DNA from: Tuctoria greenei
Taxonomy: Eukaryota; Streptophyta; Magnoliopsida; Poales; Poaceae
Assembly (NCBI GenBank): GCA_036927565.1
Contig: JAYESD010000001.1
Span: forward strand, 274,857,560 to 274,921,559
DNA length: 64,000 bases
Direction of reading: 5' to 3'
Each line of letters starts with the position of its first letter. Within the stretch, counting starts at the first letter, position 1. The position numbers and the translations under genes are program-made. Positions 46,172 to 56,505 of this stretch are shown here, one piece after another. Below the pieces are notes generated by a model. The model saw only the letters and a program-made list of their open reading frames with translations. It did no database searches and was not told the origin of the DNA.

Positions 46172-47551
46172 ATGGAGTTGGGTCTCCGTAAGAGCCGTCT
46201 CACGACCGACGGCGATTCGAAGAAGGTCTGGACCTACATGGGGTGGTCTAGTGACTCCTTCAAGCACCTGGTGCGCGCCGGCAAGCTCCCGATCAAGAAG
46301 GAGCGCGCTAACGACATGGTGTACTTTTCCGCGTACGCCATGGTGGGACTGATCCCACCCTTCTCCACTTTTCTCTTGATTCTGCTAGACTTCTATGGTC
46401 TGCAGCTGTACCACCTTGGCCCCACTCCATTCTTCTTGTGTCGACCTTCGTCCACTTCTGCGAGATGTGGGTGGGTATTCCCCCCGTGTTGAGCTTTTCC
46501 ATACCTTCTTCACCATCCACACTACCAGCAAGAGCGATGAGTATCTTGGATTCTACTACTTTGTGAAGTGCAAGAAGTGCCCTTACAAGTACTTGAGGTC
46601 GTTCCCTTCCGGCAAGTGGGACGACTGGAAGAAGGACTGGATTGTCATCACGACAGAGGAGCACGAGAAGCTGGAGCTGCTTGAAGGCCTCCCCAACATT
46701 GACACTGAAGCCTGGAGTGAAGTTCCAGTGCTGTCGGAGGCCTTCAACCCTGCCTTGACCAGGATCCGCCAATGTGTGGAAGGAGGAGTGACCCCCCAGG
46801 CGGTCTTTTGCAACTTCCTGGTCAACAGGTGGGCTCCGCTAAAGAAGAGGGAGAAGCTCGCCTGGGCCCTCAACAGCGTGATGGATGATGACCGGATTGA
46901 GACCGGTTTGAAGTCCAACCTGGAAGGCGCAGCTTTGGAGCTTCATCTCAAGAAGTTCCAGCACGACATCGACATCGAGGGTGATGACTTGACTCCGCCA
47001 GCGGCTTACCTCCCTCTGAACATGGAGGCAGAGTTCAGTAGGGAGCTTCGGCGGAAGATGCCTTTTCTTGACGACCTCGGTGAAGTTGCGAGGCTTCCGA
47101 CCACCAAGCTGGCGATCCCCGGAGCTTCTGAGGGTGGCCCTGCTCCTGTCCCGAAATAGAGAGTTGAAGTCGTAGGCAAGGGCAAAGAGTTGGCCAAGCC
47201 CTCGAACCGAAAGAGGAAGTTGAAGCACTCTGACGGGAGGCCCGTCAGACCTGCTCCTTCCACGACAGCTCCTTCTCCCCGGTGGGGGAGGTCTTTGATG
47301 GCGACAACCACTCCAGCATCAGCGTCTCCCCGGGGCGCCAGCTCCGCCCAGGTGACTCCAGCGCTGGAGCCAGCTAAAGGCTCTAGGTCTGAGGGTCCTT
47401 CTTAGTCGAGGGGGGCCTCAACCAAGACATCGCTGGCGGCAGCAGCAAGCTTCAGAGGGCCTTCCGGAGCTACTACCCCAGTTGCAACTGGGTCGGGCTC
47501 CGAGCGTCCGACGAAGAGGTTCCGCGCTAACTGGAGCGGAAGTCTCCCAAG
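46172..47551 (+). pseudogene. Element G antisense ORF, exon 1 ('putative gypsy-type transposon' domain)
   Basis: The start at 46172 reads MELGLRKSRLTTDGDSKKVW. The domain continues with MVGLIPPFSTFLLILLDFYG, then two frameshifts (about 46437 and 46488), then LGFYYFVKCKKCPYKYLRSF, EEHEKLELLEGLPNIDTEAW and FLVNRWAPLKKREKLAWALN. This pattern matches the plant family annotated as gypsy-type transposon, whose function is unknown. The C-terminal part of the exon is a basic, Ser/Pro/Ala-rich linker. Two in-frame stops, at 47157 and 47403, are both TAG in place of probable Gln. The exon ends CCCAAG at 47551 before a GTAAAT splice donor. Confidence 0.8.
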
Positions 47552-47628
47552 GTAAATTGGCTTTTTTACCTCAGTCGGTTATTTTTTGTTGTAATCATAT
47601 TTTGAGTTTCTTCGTCCTTCATCCACAG
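47552..47628 (+). other. Spliceosomal intron in the element G antisense ORF
   Basis: A 77-bp T-rich interval begins GTAAATTGG after CCCAAG and ends CATCCACAG before GGTATCC. Removing it joins codon AG|G (Arg) and moves the reading frame from that of exon 1 exactly into that of exon 2. Without splicing, the frame stops at TAA three bases into the intron. Size, T-richness and splice sites are typical of short plant introns. Confidence 0.85.
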
Positions 47629-49576
47629 GGTATCCAAGAAAGGGGCTGAAGCTCTGGTTCCTGTGATAGCAACTGATGATGTACAGGCGGAGGCTCCGGC
47701 TCCAGTTCCGGCGCTACCCCTGGTGGTGGCTGAGGTCGCGGCAGGTCCGGCGCCAGTTGTCGTGGTCCTTGACCTCGAGTCATCCCCCGAAACTCCCATG
47801 GTAGTGCTGGACCATGGGAATGAAGATGTACCAGCGGCACCAGCTCCGGAGGTTGAAGCTCCGGTTTTGGATGCTATGATGACGGACGCTCCGACCTCAG
47901 AGCCGGAGGTAGCTGCAGTTCAGGCCTTAGAGCCGGATGTTGTTGAAGCCCCGGCGATGGAGCTGGTAGTTGATGAAGTTCCAGCACCTGAGCTGGTTTT
48001 CGCGGAGGTGCCAGCGCTCGAACCAGTGGAGGTTGAAGCGCCGGCGCCTGGACTGGCAGTGGAGGAGGCGCCAGCACCGGAGCCGGAAGTGGCCTCAGCT
48101 CCGGTCGAATCTTCAATGCCTGCCCCGGAGGTGGTGGTTCCGGAGGTACCCGCACATGAGCCAGGGTGCCAAGGCGAAGCGACCGGTCCTATGCCAGAGG
48201 GAGCAGTTGCTGATGAACTGGCAGCGGGACCTTCGGAGCCAACTCCGGAGGTAGGATCTTCCGTTGCAGGACCTTCCTCGACAGCGACCGGGGCTACCCC
48301 GAAGGACGGCCTTAGTGTCGCGGAAGCTCAGGGGACACTTCTTGTAGTGTATGACCCGATTTTTGTGATGGAGAACCCGCTAGAGTCAGCGGAGAGGACC
48401 CCAGCAGGTCTGGAGCCGATCCCGATGTCTTTGTCCATCGACAGCACCTGCTCCAGCCTTCGTCAGGTACAACTTGCTTCTTACCACGACAGCAAGGCCC
48501 TCGAGGAGGTGTGCCAGACCCTTAGGAGGTGGCACAACCGGCTCCAATTTGAGGCCAAGATGGCGCAGACAAGACTGGCCGACGATAAGGAGTATGTCAA
48601 GAGGGAGAAGGCCCAGATGGAGTACTGGGGCTAGCTGCTGGACGAGAGGGAAAGCATGGTGCGATCCCTCGACAACTAGTCCCGGGCCATCCACGAACTG
48701 GTCGTGGCTGCTAATGAAGTAGCGAATGATCGCCAGAAGAAGCTCAGTGCAATCCACGACAGCCTCGTCAAGCGCCAGGAGGCTCTTGAAGAGCGGGAGA
48801 AAAAGCTCGAAGATGAAGAGCAAAAACTCCTGGAGCTGTGGGATGACCTCGTGAAGAGGGAGGAGGAGCTTGCTCAGAGGCTGACTCTGGGTGACAAGAG
48901 CCTTGCGGAGCGCACCAAGAAGCTGGAGGAGCTCTACAGGAGCGAGGAGAAGAAGGCCAGGCAACGGGGACAAGACCTCACCAAGAGGGAGAATGAAGTT
49001 GCTGCCAGGGAGAAGAAAGTACGGGGCCGGGAGAGAGACCTAGTCGATCGCCGGAACAAGATCCATGTCCGGGAAGAGGATCTTGCTAAACTCAAAAGGC
49101 AAGTTGCTGAAAAGATTCAGCAGCACGCCAAAGAGGTCGAGTGCCTTGCCCGTGGGGGTTCGGAGCTTGCGGTGACCAAGAGGTCCTTGGAAGAGGTGCG
49201 AGGCTCAAGGGTTGCGGAGTCCCAACAAGTATGGGACTTCTTGGGCAAAGCCAATGACGCACTGACGCCGCTGGGCTTTAGTCCTATGTCTCCAGATGAT
49301 CCGGAGCCGGAGCTGGACCATGAGCTGAAGGCGTTGCACTCGGCTGGCAACAAACTCAACAAGATGAGTGATGTCATTGTGGATTAGTTGGAGACTGAAG
49401 GAAAATCCCTTGCGCAGAATGTCGCAGAGTACATGCCGACGTGCTACACAAGCCGGGATCCTCACTTCCCACTAGATACGGTGCTTGAAGGTCCCATCGA
49501 CAGAGAGGGAAATGCCGTCAAGGCTAGCGTGTTGGAGGTTGCCCAGAAGGTTGCCTCGTTCTTCCGTAGGATCTAG
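47629..49576 (+). pseudogene. Element G antisense ORF, exon 2 (Pro/Ala/Glu repeats and coiled coil)
   Basis: After the intron, GVSKKGAEALVPVIATDDVQ leads into about 200 residues of PAP/EAPAPE-type acidic repeats. A spacer follows, then a long charged coiled coil (for example KRQEALEEREKKLEDEEQKL and KRENEVAAREKKVRGRERDL) at 48704-49150. The globular end contains LGKANDALTPLGFSP and ends VAQKVASFFRRI at 49576. In-frame stops at 48632, 48677 and 49385 are all TAG where Gln is likely. The protein has no enzyme motif; length and coiled coil suggest a structural or nucleic-acid-associated role, which is inference. An AATGAAA-like signal follows at about 49651. Confidence 0.8.
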
Positions 49577-50864
49577 GACTTTCTCCTTGTAGCTCCCACT
49601 TGTATCTTCTCTTCTTTTTCTCCAATTTTGTAATATCTTGTCCTCAGATGAATGAAATCCAAGAAATTTTTGAATTTCATATTTTGTCTTCAACCTTTGC
49701 CTCACTTGGCCCCCTGGTAGATGTACACAATTTGATTGTGAACATGTACCAAGAGGATGTAGCATTTTGTTGAAGACTTGCATGCTTCGAAATTGTAGAG
49801 TGTAGGTCTGAAGTCGTCAATAGTAGGGCCCCCTGAGGTTGTCGGAGCTTAGTAACTCCGGCAGCGACCATTGTCAACACGTAGAGCGTCGACAGTTGGC
49901 CCTCTGGGGTTGTCGGAGCTTAGTAGCTCCGGCAGTGACCACTGTCAACGCGTAGAGCGTCGACAGCAGACCCCATTAGGGTGTCCTTCTATCATCTTTT
50001 CTTCATGTTGACGGCTGGCCCCATGGATTTGTCGGAACTTGATAGCTCCGGCGATGCCTACTATCAGTGTTTAAAACATCGATGGCGGGCCACCTTAGGG
50101 GATGTCAAAGCTTTGATAGCTCCGGCATCATCCACCATCATCATGAGATATTTATTTTTCCTGCACACTGAAGTCAAGAAAAACAGTAAAATCCATTTCT
50201 TATCTATAACTCGTTTGTGGCTTACTATTTTCGAAAGAAATTTTTAGGCCGACCTCAATTCTATATACAATCAAGTGCATTTTCTTATCTTCTCCAGGTC
50301 TGATTGTTTTCTGGACCCACCTTACTCAGTCCTGCCGGGGTGTAGGTAGAGTGGCGTACTTAGGATGCAGGACCAGGCTAAGTCGATAGCACACTCCGGA
50401 CCTAGATTGGCTTGGCGTTCAGGCGAGTAGGCCATTCAACAATGTTAAGACCCGAAAGAATTACCAATGTAACTTGAATATACATGAATTGTTCGAGCTA
50501 AAGTTTCTTGAGGATTGTACAACTTTGTTATAGACAAGAAAGAGAAAAATAAAAAAATATTGAGCCTGTACAAAATAAATGCACGTGGAGTCTATCTTCA
50601 CATAATGATGTCTTTCATTATAGGTCCGGGGTACAGGGGAAACAAGTACACTCTTAGGGTACGGAACCAGGCTAAGTGTGTTACCTTTCTTGTTTGACCC
50701 AGAGTAACTAGCTACACTTTTAGTTCTGAAACTGTGTCAAGTGTTGCTTGAACTTTGCGGACCTTCCGGTAAAGGTCCGGCTGTCCCCCCGGAGGGGCTA
50801 CCTGACTCTGTACAATAATGCTATAACATACATCATATGTAATTACAGACTCACCTCCGTGATA
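49577..50864. other. Element G spacer between antisense ORF and pol, with tandem repeats
   Basis: Both genes converge here. The left part looks like the 3' untranslated region of the antisense ORF. The rest holds a degenerate repeat block (49841-50125) and then low-coding DNA with repeated GGACCAGGCTAAGT-like phrases (about 50371 and 50667). Confidence 0.65.
49841..50125. repeat. Degenerate tandem repeats in element G spacer
   Basis: Four units begin GTCGGAGCTTAGTAACTCCG-like at 49841, 49912, 50031 and 50103 (spacings 71, 119, 72). Each has the inverted core GGAGCTTAGTAGCTCC followed by GGC. The first two also share GTAGAGCGTCGACAG. Tat elements are known to gather tandem repeats in this region. 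Confidence 0.8.
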
Positions 50865-52110
50865 TTAAGCGTAGAACTTACGAAGGTGCTCAATGTTCCA
50901 AGGATTAGGTAGTGGTGTCCCATCCTCGGTTGCCAAGCGAACGCATCCGAGACGGGATACTTTGATCACTCGGAAGGGTCCTTCCCAGCTGGGGGAAAGT
51001 TTGTTTAACCCTTCTCGAGTTTGTATTCTCCGTAGCACCAGATCGCCTTCCTCGAGTTGTCGGTTATGCACATGCCTTTGGTTATAGAGCCGAAGCGCTT
51101 GGCGGTATCGTGCATATCAAACAGTTGCTCGGCACCTTCCCTCTTCAACGAGGTCAAGGTCTTCACGCCGGAGCTGGTCCTGCGTGGCTTCGTCGAAGGT
51201 CCGGACCCAGAGTGACTCCAAGGTTATTTCCAGAGGAAGGACTGCTTTAGCTCCGTACACCAGGAAGAACAATGTCTCTCTAGTTGACCGCTTTGGAGTC
51301 GTCCTGTTTGCCCACAGGGTGGGCGGAAGCTCTTCAATCCAGTTGGCTCCATGCTTTTTCAGGCGCTCATATGTGCGTGTCTTGAGTCCTTTTAGGATTT
51401 CTGCATTTGCTCTCTCGGCTTGGCCATTGCTTGCCGGGTGAGCTACGGAAGCGTAGCTGAGTTGAATCCCGAGGTCTTTGCAATATCTTTGGAATGCAGA
51501 ACTTGTGAATTGGGTCCCATTGTCAATTATGATCTTGTTTGGGACTCGAAATCTGCATACTATGGACTGCAAGAAGTTGATAGTTGATTGCTTGTTTATT
51601 GTCACAACTGGAGTTGCTTCCTGCCATTTGGTGAACTTGTTGATGGCGACATACAGGAACTTGTAACCTCCGACAGCTGTTGGTAAAGGTCCCAGGATAT
51701 CCATCCCCCACACAGTGAATGGCCATGTACGAGGTATCATTTGTAGAGGTTGAGCTGGTGTGTGAATTTGCTTCGCATGAAACTGGCATGCTTCACATTT
51801 CTTCACTAGCTCAGTTGCATCTTGGAGTGCTGTAGGCTAGTAAAAACCATGTCGGAAGGCTTTATCAACCAGCGTGCGGGAAGACGCGTGGTTCCCACAC
51901 TCGCCTCCATGGATTTCCGCAAGGAGCTCACGGCCTTCTTCCCTTGTAATGCACCGCATTAGGACGCCATTGGCACCACATCGGTAGAGATCCCCTTCTA
52001 CTAGTGTGTATCTTTTAGCCAATCTGACTATCCGGTCAGCAGATACATTGTCTTCAGGAAGGATGTTGTCTTTCAAGTAGCTCTGGATCTCCAAGATCCA
52101 TGCATTGGAG
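50865..52110 (-). pseudogene. pol: Element G integrase
   Basis: The zinc module starts in the ORF at 52094-51837 (EIHGGECGNHASSRTLVDKA) and continues after a stop at 51837 (GFYW, TGG to TAG) with CEACQFHAKQIHTPAQPLQM. The core reads WPFTVWGMDILGPLPTAVGG, IIDNGTQFTSSAFQRYCKDL and AHPASNGQAERANAEILKGL, so the DDE residues are present. A stop at 51117 and a shift separate the C-terminal domain (50865-51071: LEEGDLVLRRIQTREGLNKL, SPSWEGPFRVIKV). Confidence 0.92.
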
Positions 52111-53024
52111 CTAACTTAAGCTTCTGAGTCTTGCGTGCTGGGTTGCTCAGAGCTTCCTACAACACCTACAACCCTTGATCGACACCATGGTAACAGGGCT
52201 ATCGGGACTACCAGCTTCGAGGTGCTGGTCTCGCCCCCTTCGCTCAGTTCGATAGGCTGAGATATTGGTCTTGACAATCTCCGGATGAAGGTTCCGTTGG
52301 AAGCCGAAGCTCCGGTGGAAGCTTTCGTCAAGAGTTCATTAGCTTCAGCATTGTTGAGACGCTGGACATGGCAAAGATCCAGGACTTCGAAGTCCTTCTG
52401 AAGCTTCTGGACTTCAAGTAGAATGCAGCTAGTTGAGGGTTGTTGCAGAAGCATTCACATTTGACTTGTTGTTGCGAATCACCCTTTACCAACAGCTGCT
52501 TGACACCATATGATAGTGCCACCTTGATCCCATAGATTAATGCTTCATACTCCGCCATGTTGTTGGTTGCCTTGAAGTCAAGGCAAACCATGTATTTGAC
52601 ATTCTCCCCAGTCGGAGCGAGGAGAAGGACTCCAGCTCCAGCCCCCGGCTTCTGCACGGAGCCGTCGAAGTAGAGAGTCCAGTGAGGTTCAGTGAAGACC
52701 GGAACCTTGGGTTCCGGCTTCTGCTCACTGGGGCCCCCAGGATTTGATGGAGAGGGGGTCGATTCCGCCACAAATTCCGCTAATTCTTGACTCTTGATCG
52801 CTTGTCTTGGGACGAATTCAAGATTGAACTCAGCCAGTTCTGCTGCCCACTTTACAATGTTCCCAGTAGAGTTGGGGTTATGCAAGATTGCACGCAGTGG
52901 ATAAGAGGTTACCACTGAAATCTTGTGAGCTTGGAAGTAGTGACAAAGCTTCCTAGAGGCAATAAGAACTGCATAGAGCAGCTTATGCACCTCTAAGTAC
53001 CGAGTCTTGGCGTCATGAAGTACT
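52111..53024 (-). pseudogene. pol: Element G RNase H end, archaeal-like RNase H and linker
   Basis: The ORF 52990-52328 begins with the end of the retroviral RNase H (KLLYAVLIASRKLCHYFQAH, GNIVKWAAELAEFNLEFVPR). A Pro-rich linker leads to a second RNase H domain, WTLYFDGSVQKPGAGAGVLL with NNMAEYEALIYGIKVALSYG and LLVKGDSQ. It includes the DG, E and D active-site residues. A tandem second RNase H is typical of Tat elements. The domain's last part is frameshifted (52454-52116). Confidence 0.9.
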
Positions 53025-54258
53025 TTGCTGATAAAGTACGCTGGGCGCTGGACTGTTCGGAACCTCCCGGAGGGGCCCAGAGCTTCCTCCTCATCAATCC
53101 GGACCCTCCCGGAGGGGTCCAGACCTTCTTCGGGGACCTCCAGGTCCTTGCTAGAGGAACCCAGAGCTTATTCTGAAATTACCTGGACCTTCCCGGAGGG
53201 GTCCGAATCTTCTTGTTCAGCAACAGTAACTCCTTCATTTGAAGGAGGTTGATCCTCTGGCGTTTCACCTCGAGGATCCGGGTCTGGGGGCTGGGACCTA
53301 GACTCGCCTTCAGGCAGCTCCGGACCCTCCCGGAGTGGTCTGGATTCCTGAACTGGGGATGGTTCTGGTCTTTCCACAACCAGGACCATGTTGACAACTT
53401 CATCAGTTGTCGCAATGTAAAGCAGAAGTGGATCACCAGGATCCGCAGCTACCAAAGTTGGTAGAGTGGTGAGGATCTGCTTTAGCTCTTGGAAAGCCTT
53501 TTCTGCTTCTTCAGACCATTGGAATGGTCCGGACTTCCTCAATAATTGAAGGGTAGCGCCCGTTCTGCCAGTCTTGAGATGAATCGGCTGAGGGCAGCTA
53601 GACATCCAGTCAGCTTCTGGACATCCTTGATGTGTGCTGGTGGCAGCATGTCTTCAATAGCTTTAATATTCACCGGATTCACTTCTATTCCTCGGTGGAT
53701 CACCAAGAATCCAAGAAGCTTTTCGGAGCTAACCCCGAAGACACACTTGTCAGGGTTCAGCTTCGTGCGTGTTATTTGCAACTTGTCGAAGACAGCTTGC
53801 AAGGTGTCAAGGAATGACTCCTTGTTCTTGATCTTGACGACGATGTCATCGATGTACACTTCCACTACATCTCTGATAAGCTCTCCAAAAGTTTTGTACA
53901 TAGCTCACACAAACGTTGAAGCAGTGTTTTTGAGACCGAATGGCATGGAAGTGTAACAATACAATCCATCTACTGTGATGAAGGCAGTATGCTCTTCATC
54001 TTCCCTAGATATTCTAATTTGGTGATACCAGAATATGCGTCTAGGAAACACAGTAATTCACACCTGGAGGTGGAATCCACTATCTAATCTATTCTAGGTA
54101 GTGGGAATGGATCCTTTGGACATGCCTTATACACTGTAGTGTAGTCGATACACATCCGAAGCTTCCCGTCGGCCTTAGGTACAACGAATGGGTTTGCCAG
54201 CCATTTTGGGTGGAAGACTTCTCGGATGAATCCAGTTTCGAGCAACTTCTTCACTTCT
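53025..54258 (-). pseudogene. pol: Element G reverse transcriptase and RNase H with repeat-rich insert
   Basis: The RT palm reads FGELIRDVVEVYIDDIVVKI (catalytic YIDD near 53855) and the thumb GFLVIHRGIEVNPVNIKAIE. The upstream RT is heavily decayed (53902-54258). The connection continues LTGCLAALSRFISRLAERAL, then QWSEEAEKAFQELKQIL and the start of RNase H. After VVNMVLVVERPE, an acidic Pro-rich insert of roughly 100 residues with repeated DPSGRV/GPSGRF units interrupts RNase H before RPAYFISKVLHDAKTRYLEV. The insert is encoded by palindromic repeats (53059-53341). Confidence 0.85.
53059..53341. repeat. Near-palindromic 20-bp repeats inside element G RNase H
   Basis: Four copies of GGACCCTCCCGGAGGGGTCC or close variants lie at 53059-53078, 53101-53120, 53186-53205 and 53322-53341. 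On the coding strand each encodes a (D/G)PSG(R/K)(V/F)-type peptide. Confidence 0.85.
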
Positions 54259-56469
54259 TCACTTCCGGAGCAGTAACTCCAACAATGCGATCCCAGCAGA
54301 TCCGGGAACGTCTGAGGGTGTTGGCATTTTCAACACCAAGTAGCCATAATGAGCAGCAACCATGAATTTGTACAAAGCTGGCCTGCCTAAGAAGGCGTTG
54401 AATGGAAAGTTGATTTGCGCCACGTCGAAGACCAACTTCTGAGTCCTGTAATTCTCCCGAGTCTCGAAGGTCACCGGGAGAGTAATGGCACCGAGTGGAG
54501 TGATGGCCCCCGGACCTACTCCGGAGAAAGGTCAGAAGGGGAGAAGATCCGAAGGTCAGAGCTGAAGTTAGACGAATGCTTCAAAGCTTATGAGGTTCAG
54601 CCCCGAACCTCTGTCCACCATTACGTGGTGGAGCTGGATGTTGCTGATGGTCGGAGATACCATCAGTGGAAGTTGGCCAGCTCCGATCATGTTCCGAGGG
54701 CAGTCTGAAGCATCGAAGGTGATAGCTGTATCCATCCACTTCCTATGAGGCCCCGCCGTGGCAGTGGGACCTACAGAGGCCATGTCCCGCCGCATTGTCT
54801 TGAGGACTCGACGGGAGGTGATGTCCCACGAACCACCAAAGATGGTGTTCATGGTCTTCCGACGCTCGTTGTCGGAGACGTCAGAGTCGTCGTCGACGGA
54901 GGTGTAAACAGCCTTCAAGACCTTTTTGGGGTCCTGAAAGCCTAACTCCTCTTCAGCTGGAGCTTCGTCGACTTTTTGTTTTCCTTCCCTTTGACGGAAA
55001 GGAGCTTCTTCCCGGCGCTTCTTGTAGCACTCTGCGAGGTTCTGGACCTCTCGGTAGTTTTCCAGGTTGTGGTTGTCCATTTTGTGTATGGGACACCACA
55101 TCTTGGAGCTGCCACCGTCTTCAGACAACGGCCAAGGTCGTTTCTCGGGGCGTGGCCTCCGGCCACCCGGAGCTGCGGCAGCAGCGGCAGTAGGTGTGCC
55201 GGCCGATGGCTTCTTCTTGCCGTTGGACTTTTTGTTCTTCTTGCCACTCCCGGAGGTAGTGGCTTCACCCTTGGAAGACTTTTTGTTGGCCTCCGGAGGT
55301 GGTTGGGAGTGCATTTCACGGCCCTCCGCAGCCTTGTCATACTTGTCTGCCAAGCTGAAGAGTTCCGTGATGCTGGTGACTTCCTTAGTCGCCAGCTTCT
55401 CTAGCATCTTATCTCGAATGCCCTGTCTGAATGCTACAATAACAGAAGCGCTTGAGATAGAAGAAATGGTATTCTGTACTTGGGAGAACCTCTGGATGAA
55501 AGATTGTAAGGACTCTCCCCCTTTTTGCTTGACAGCAAAAAGGTCCAGTTCTGTTCCTGGTCGGGTGTATGAGCTCCCGAAATTGGCGGTGAACTGTTGG
55601 CACAACTCCGCCCAACTGTTGATGGAGTCAGGCGGAAGGCTCATAAACTAAGACATGGCGGTCCTAATTAAAGCCACAGGGAAATAATTGGCCATCACAG
55701 CCTCATTTCCCCCAGCCGCAAGGATAGCAATGGAGTATATTTGAAGAAATTCAGTGGGATTAACAGTCTCGTCAAATTTCTCCGACAGGTGAGGCCGAAA
55801 CTTCTGCGACCATCTGACCATGCGTAGGTGCATGGCCAAGGCAGAACAACCTCCTCCTACTCCCTCGGCAGCAGGCCTGTCCCGAGCCTCTCGCCTCCCG
55901 CGAGCACGTTCGATGTGGACGCAGCCATCCTGTTGCCGATAACGACAATCGAGCTCAGCCTGGAGGTCATGAGTCGAAAGCCTCATTATCATGTGAGTAC
56001 GTCGCGCCCTGGAAGGCAGCGACGTCGTCTGTTGGGATGCATCACGCCTCCTGTGCTGTGAAGCGTGCGGACCGAGTCTACCTGACAAGGTTCGATGCTG
56101 CGATTGGGCCCGCCCTGAGGGGGGAGGACCTTGATTGCTGATGCGATCGGCTGCTGCTGCAACCAAATGATCCACATCAGCCCTCCACTGCTCCATTGCA
56201 CCCTGGGATGCTCCTGGAGGTGGTGGGCGTTGGAGAAGAGCATGCGCAGCATGAAGCGCGTGTTCGGGATTGTTGTTCACTGATGTAGTGACCGACGCGG
56301 ACACCCCATCTCGCTGCCCAGCTTGATTCGCCGGTGTAGATGGTGGCAATGCTGGCATGACTCCTGCTGGAGCCACAACACCTGCTAGCTGCTGCATGTT
56401 GGAGGGGTTGCCTCCAGCAGGTTGTGCAGCATGGTTGCTGTTGGACGATCCAGCAGCAGAATTCACCAT
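54259..56469 (-). pseudogene. gag: Element G gag and protease
   Basis: Gag starts at 56469 (MVNSAAGSSNSNHAAQPAGG). A Gln/Pro-rich N-terminus leads to the capsid (LSEKFDETVNPTEFLQIYSI), a TAG at 55648 in place of Trp, and continues in frame INSWAELCQQFTANFGSSYT, SLQSFIQRFSQVQNTI. A Lys/Ser-rich linker precedes the Tat-type CPIHKMDNHNLENYREV motif, where the usual last Cys is Tyr. The protease active site reads VDRGSGLNL instead of VDGGSGLN, a probable inactivating change. The protease end (VFDVAQINFPFNAFLGRPAL) is at 54474-54259. Confidence 0.88.
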
Positions 56470-56484
56470 CTTTAAATCTTAGGC

Positions 56485-56503
56485 GCCCCTTCCTGGTGCG
56501 CCA
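56485..56503 (-). other. Primer binding site of element G
   Basis: The minus strand reads TGGCGCACCAGGAAGGGGC two bases after the LTR end. It is not the initiator-Met type; I cannot name the tRNA with certainty. Confidence 0.8.
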
Positions 56504-56505
56504 AC

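Noticed and set aside
48386..48973. 195-codon minus-strand ORF
   Set aside because: It is antisense to the charged coiled coil; the Leu-rich peptide is an artefact of reading Glu/Lys codons in reverse.
48704..49387. Host gene for a coiled-coil protein
   Set aside because: It lies between the LTRs of element G, is in frame with the upstream gypsy-type transposon domain after splicing, and carries the same TAG decay.
55067..55651. 194-codon plus-strand ORF
   Set aside because: It is antisense to the gag of element G and shows no domain.
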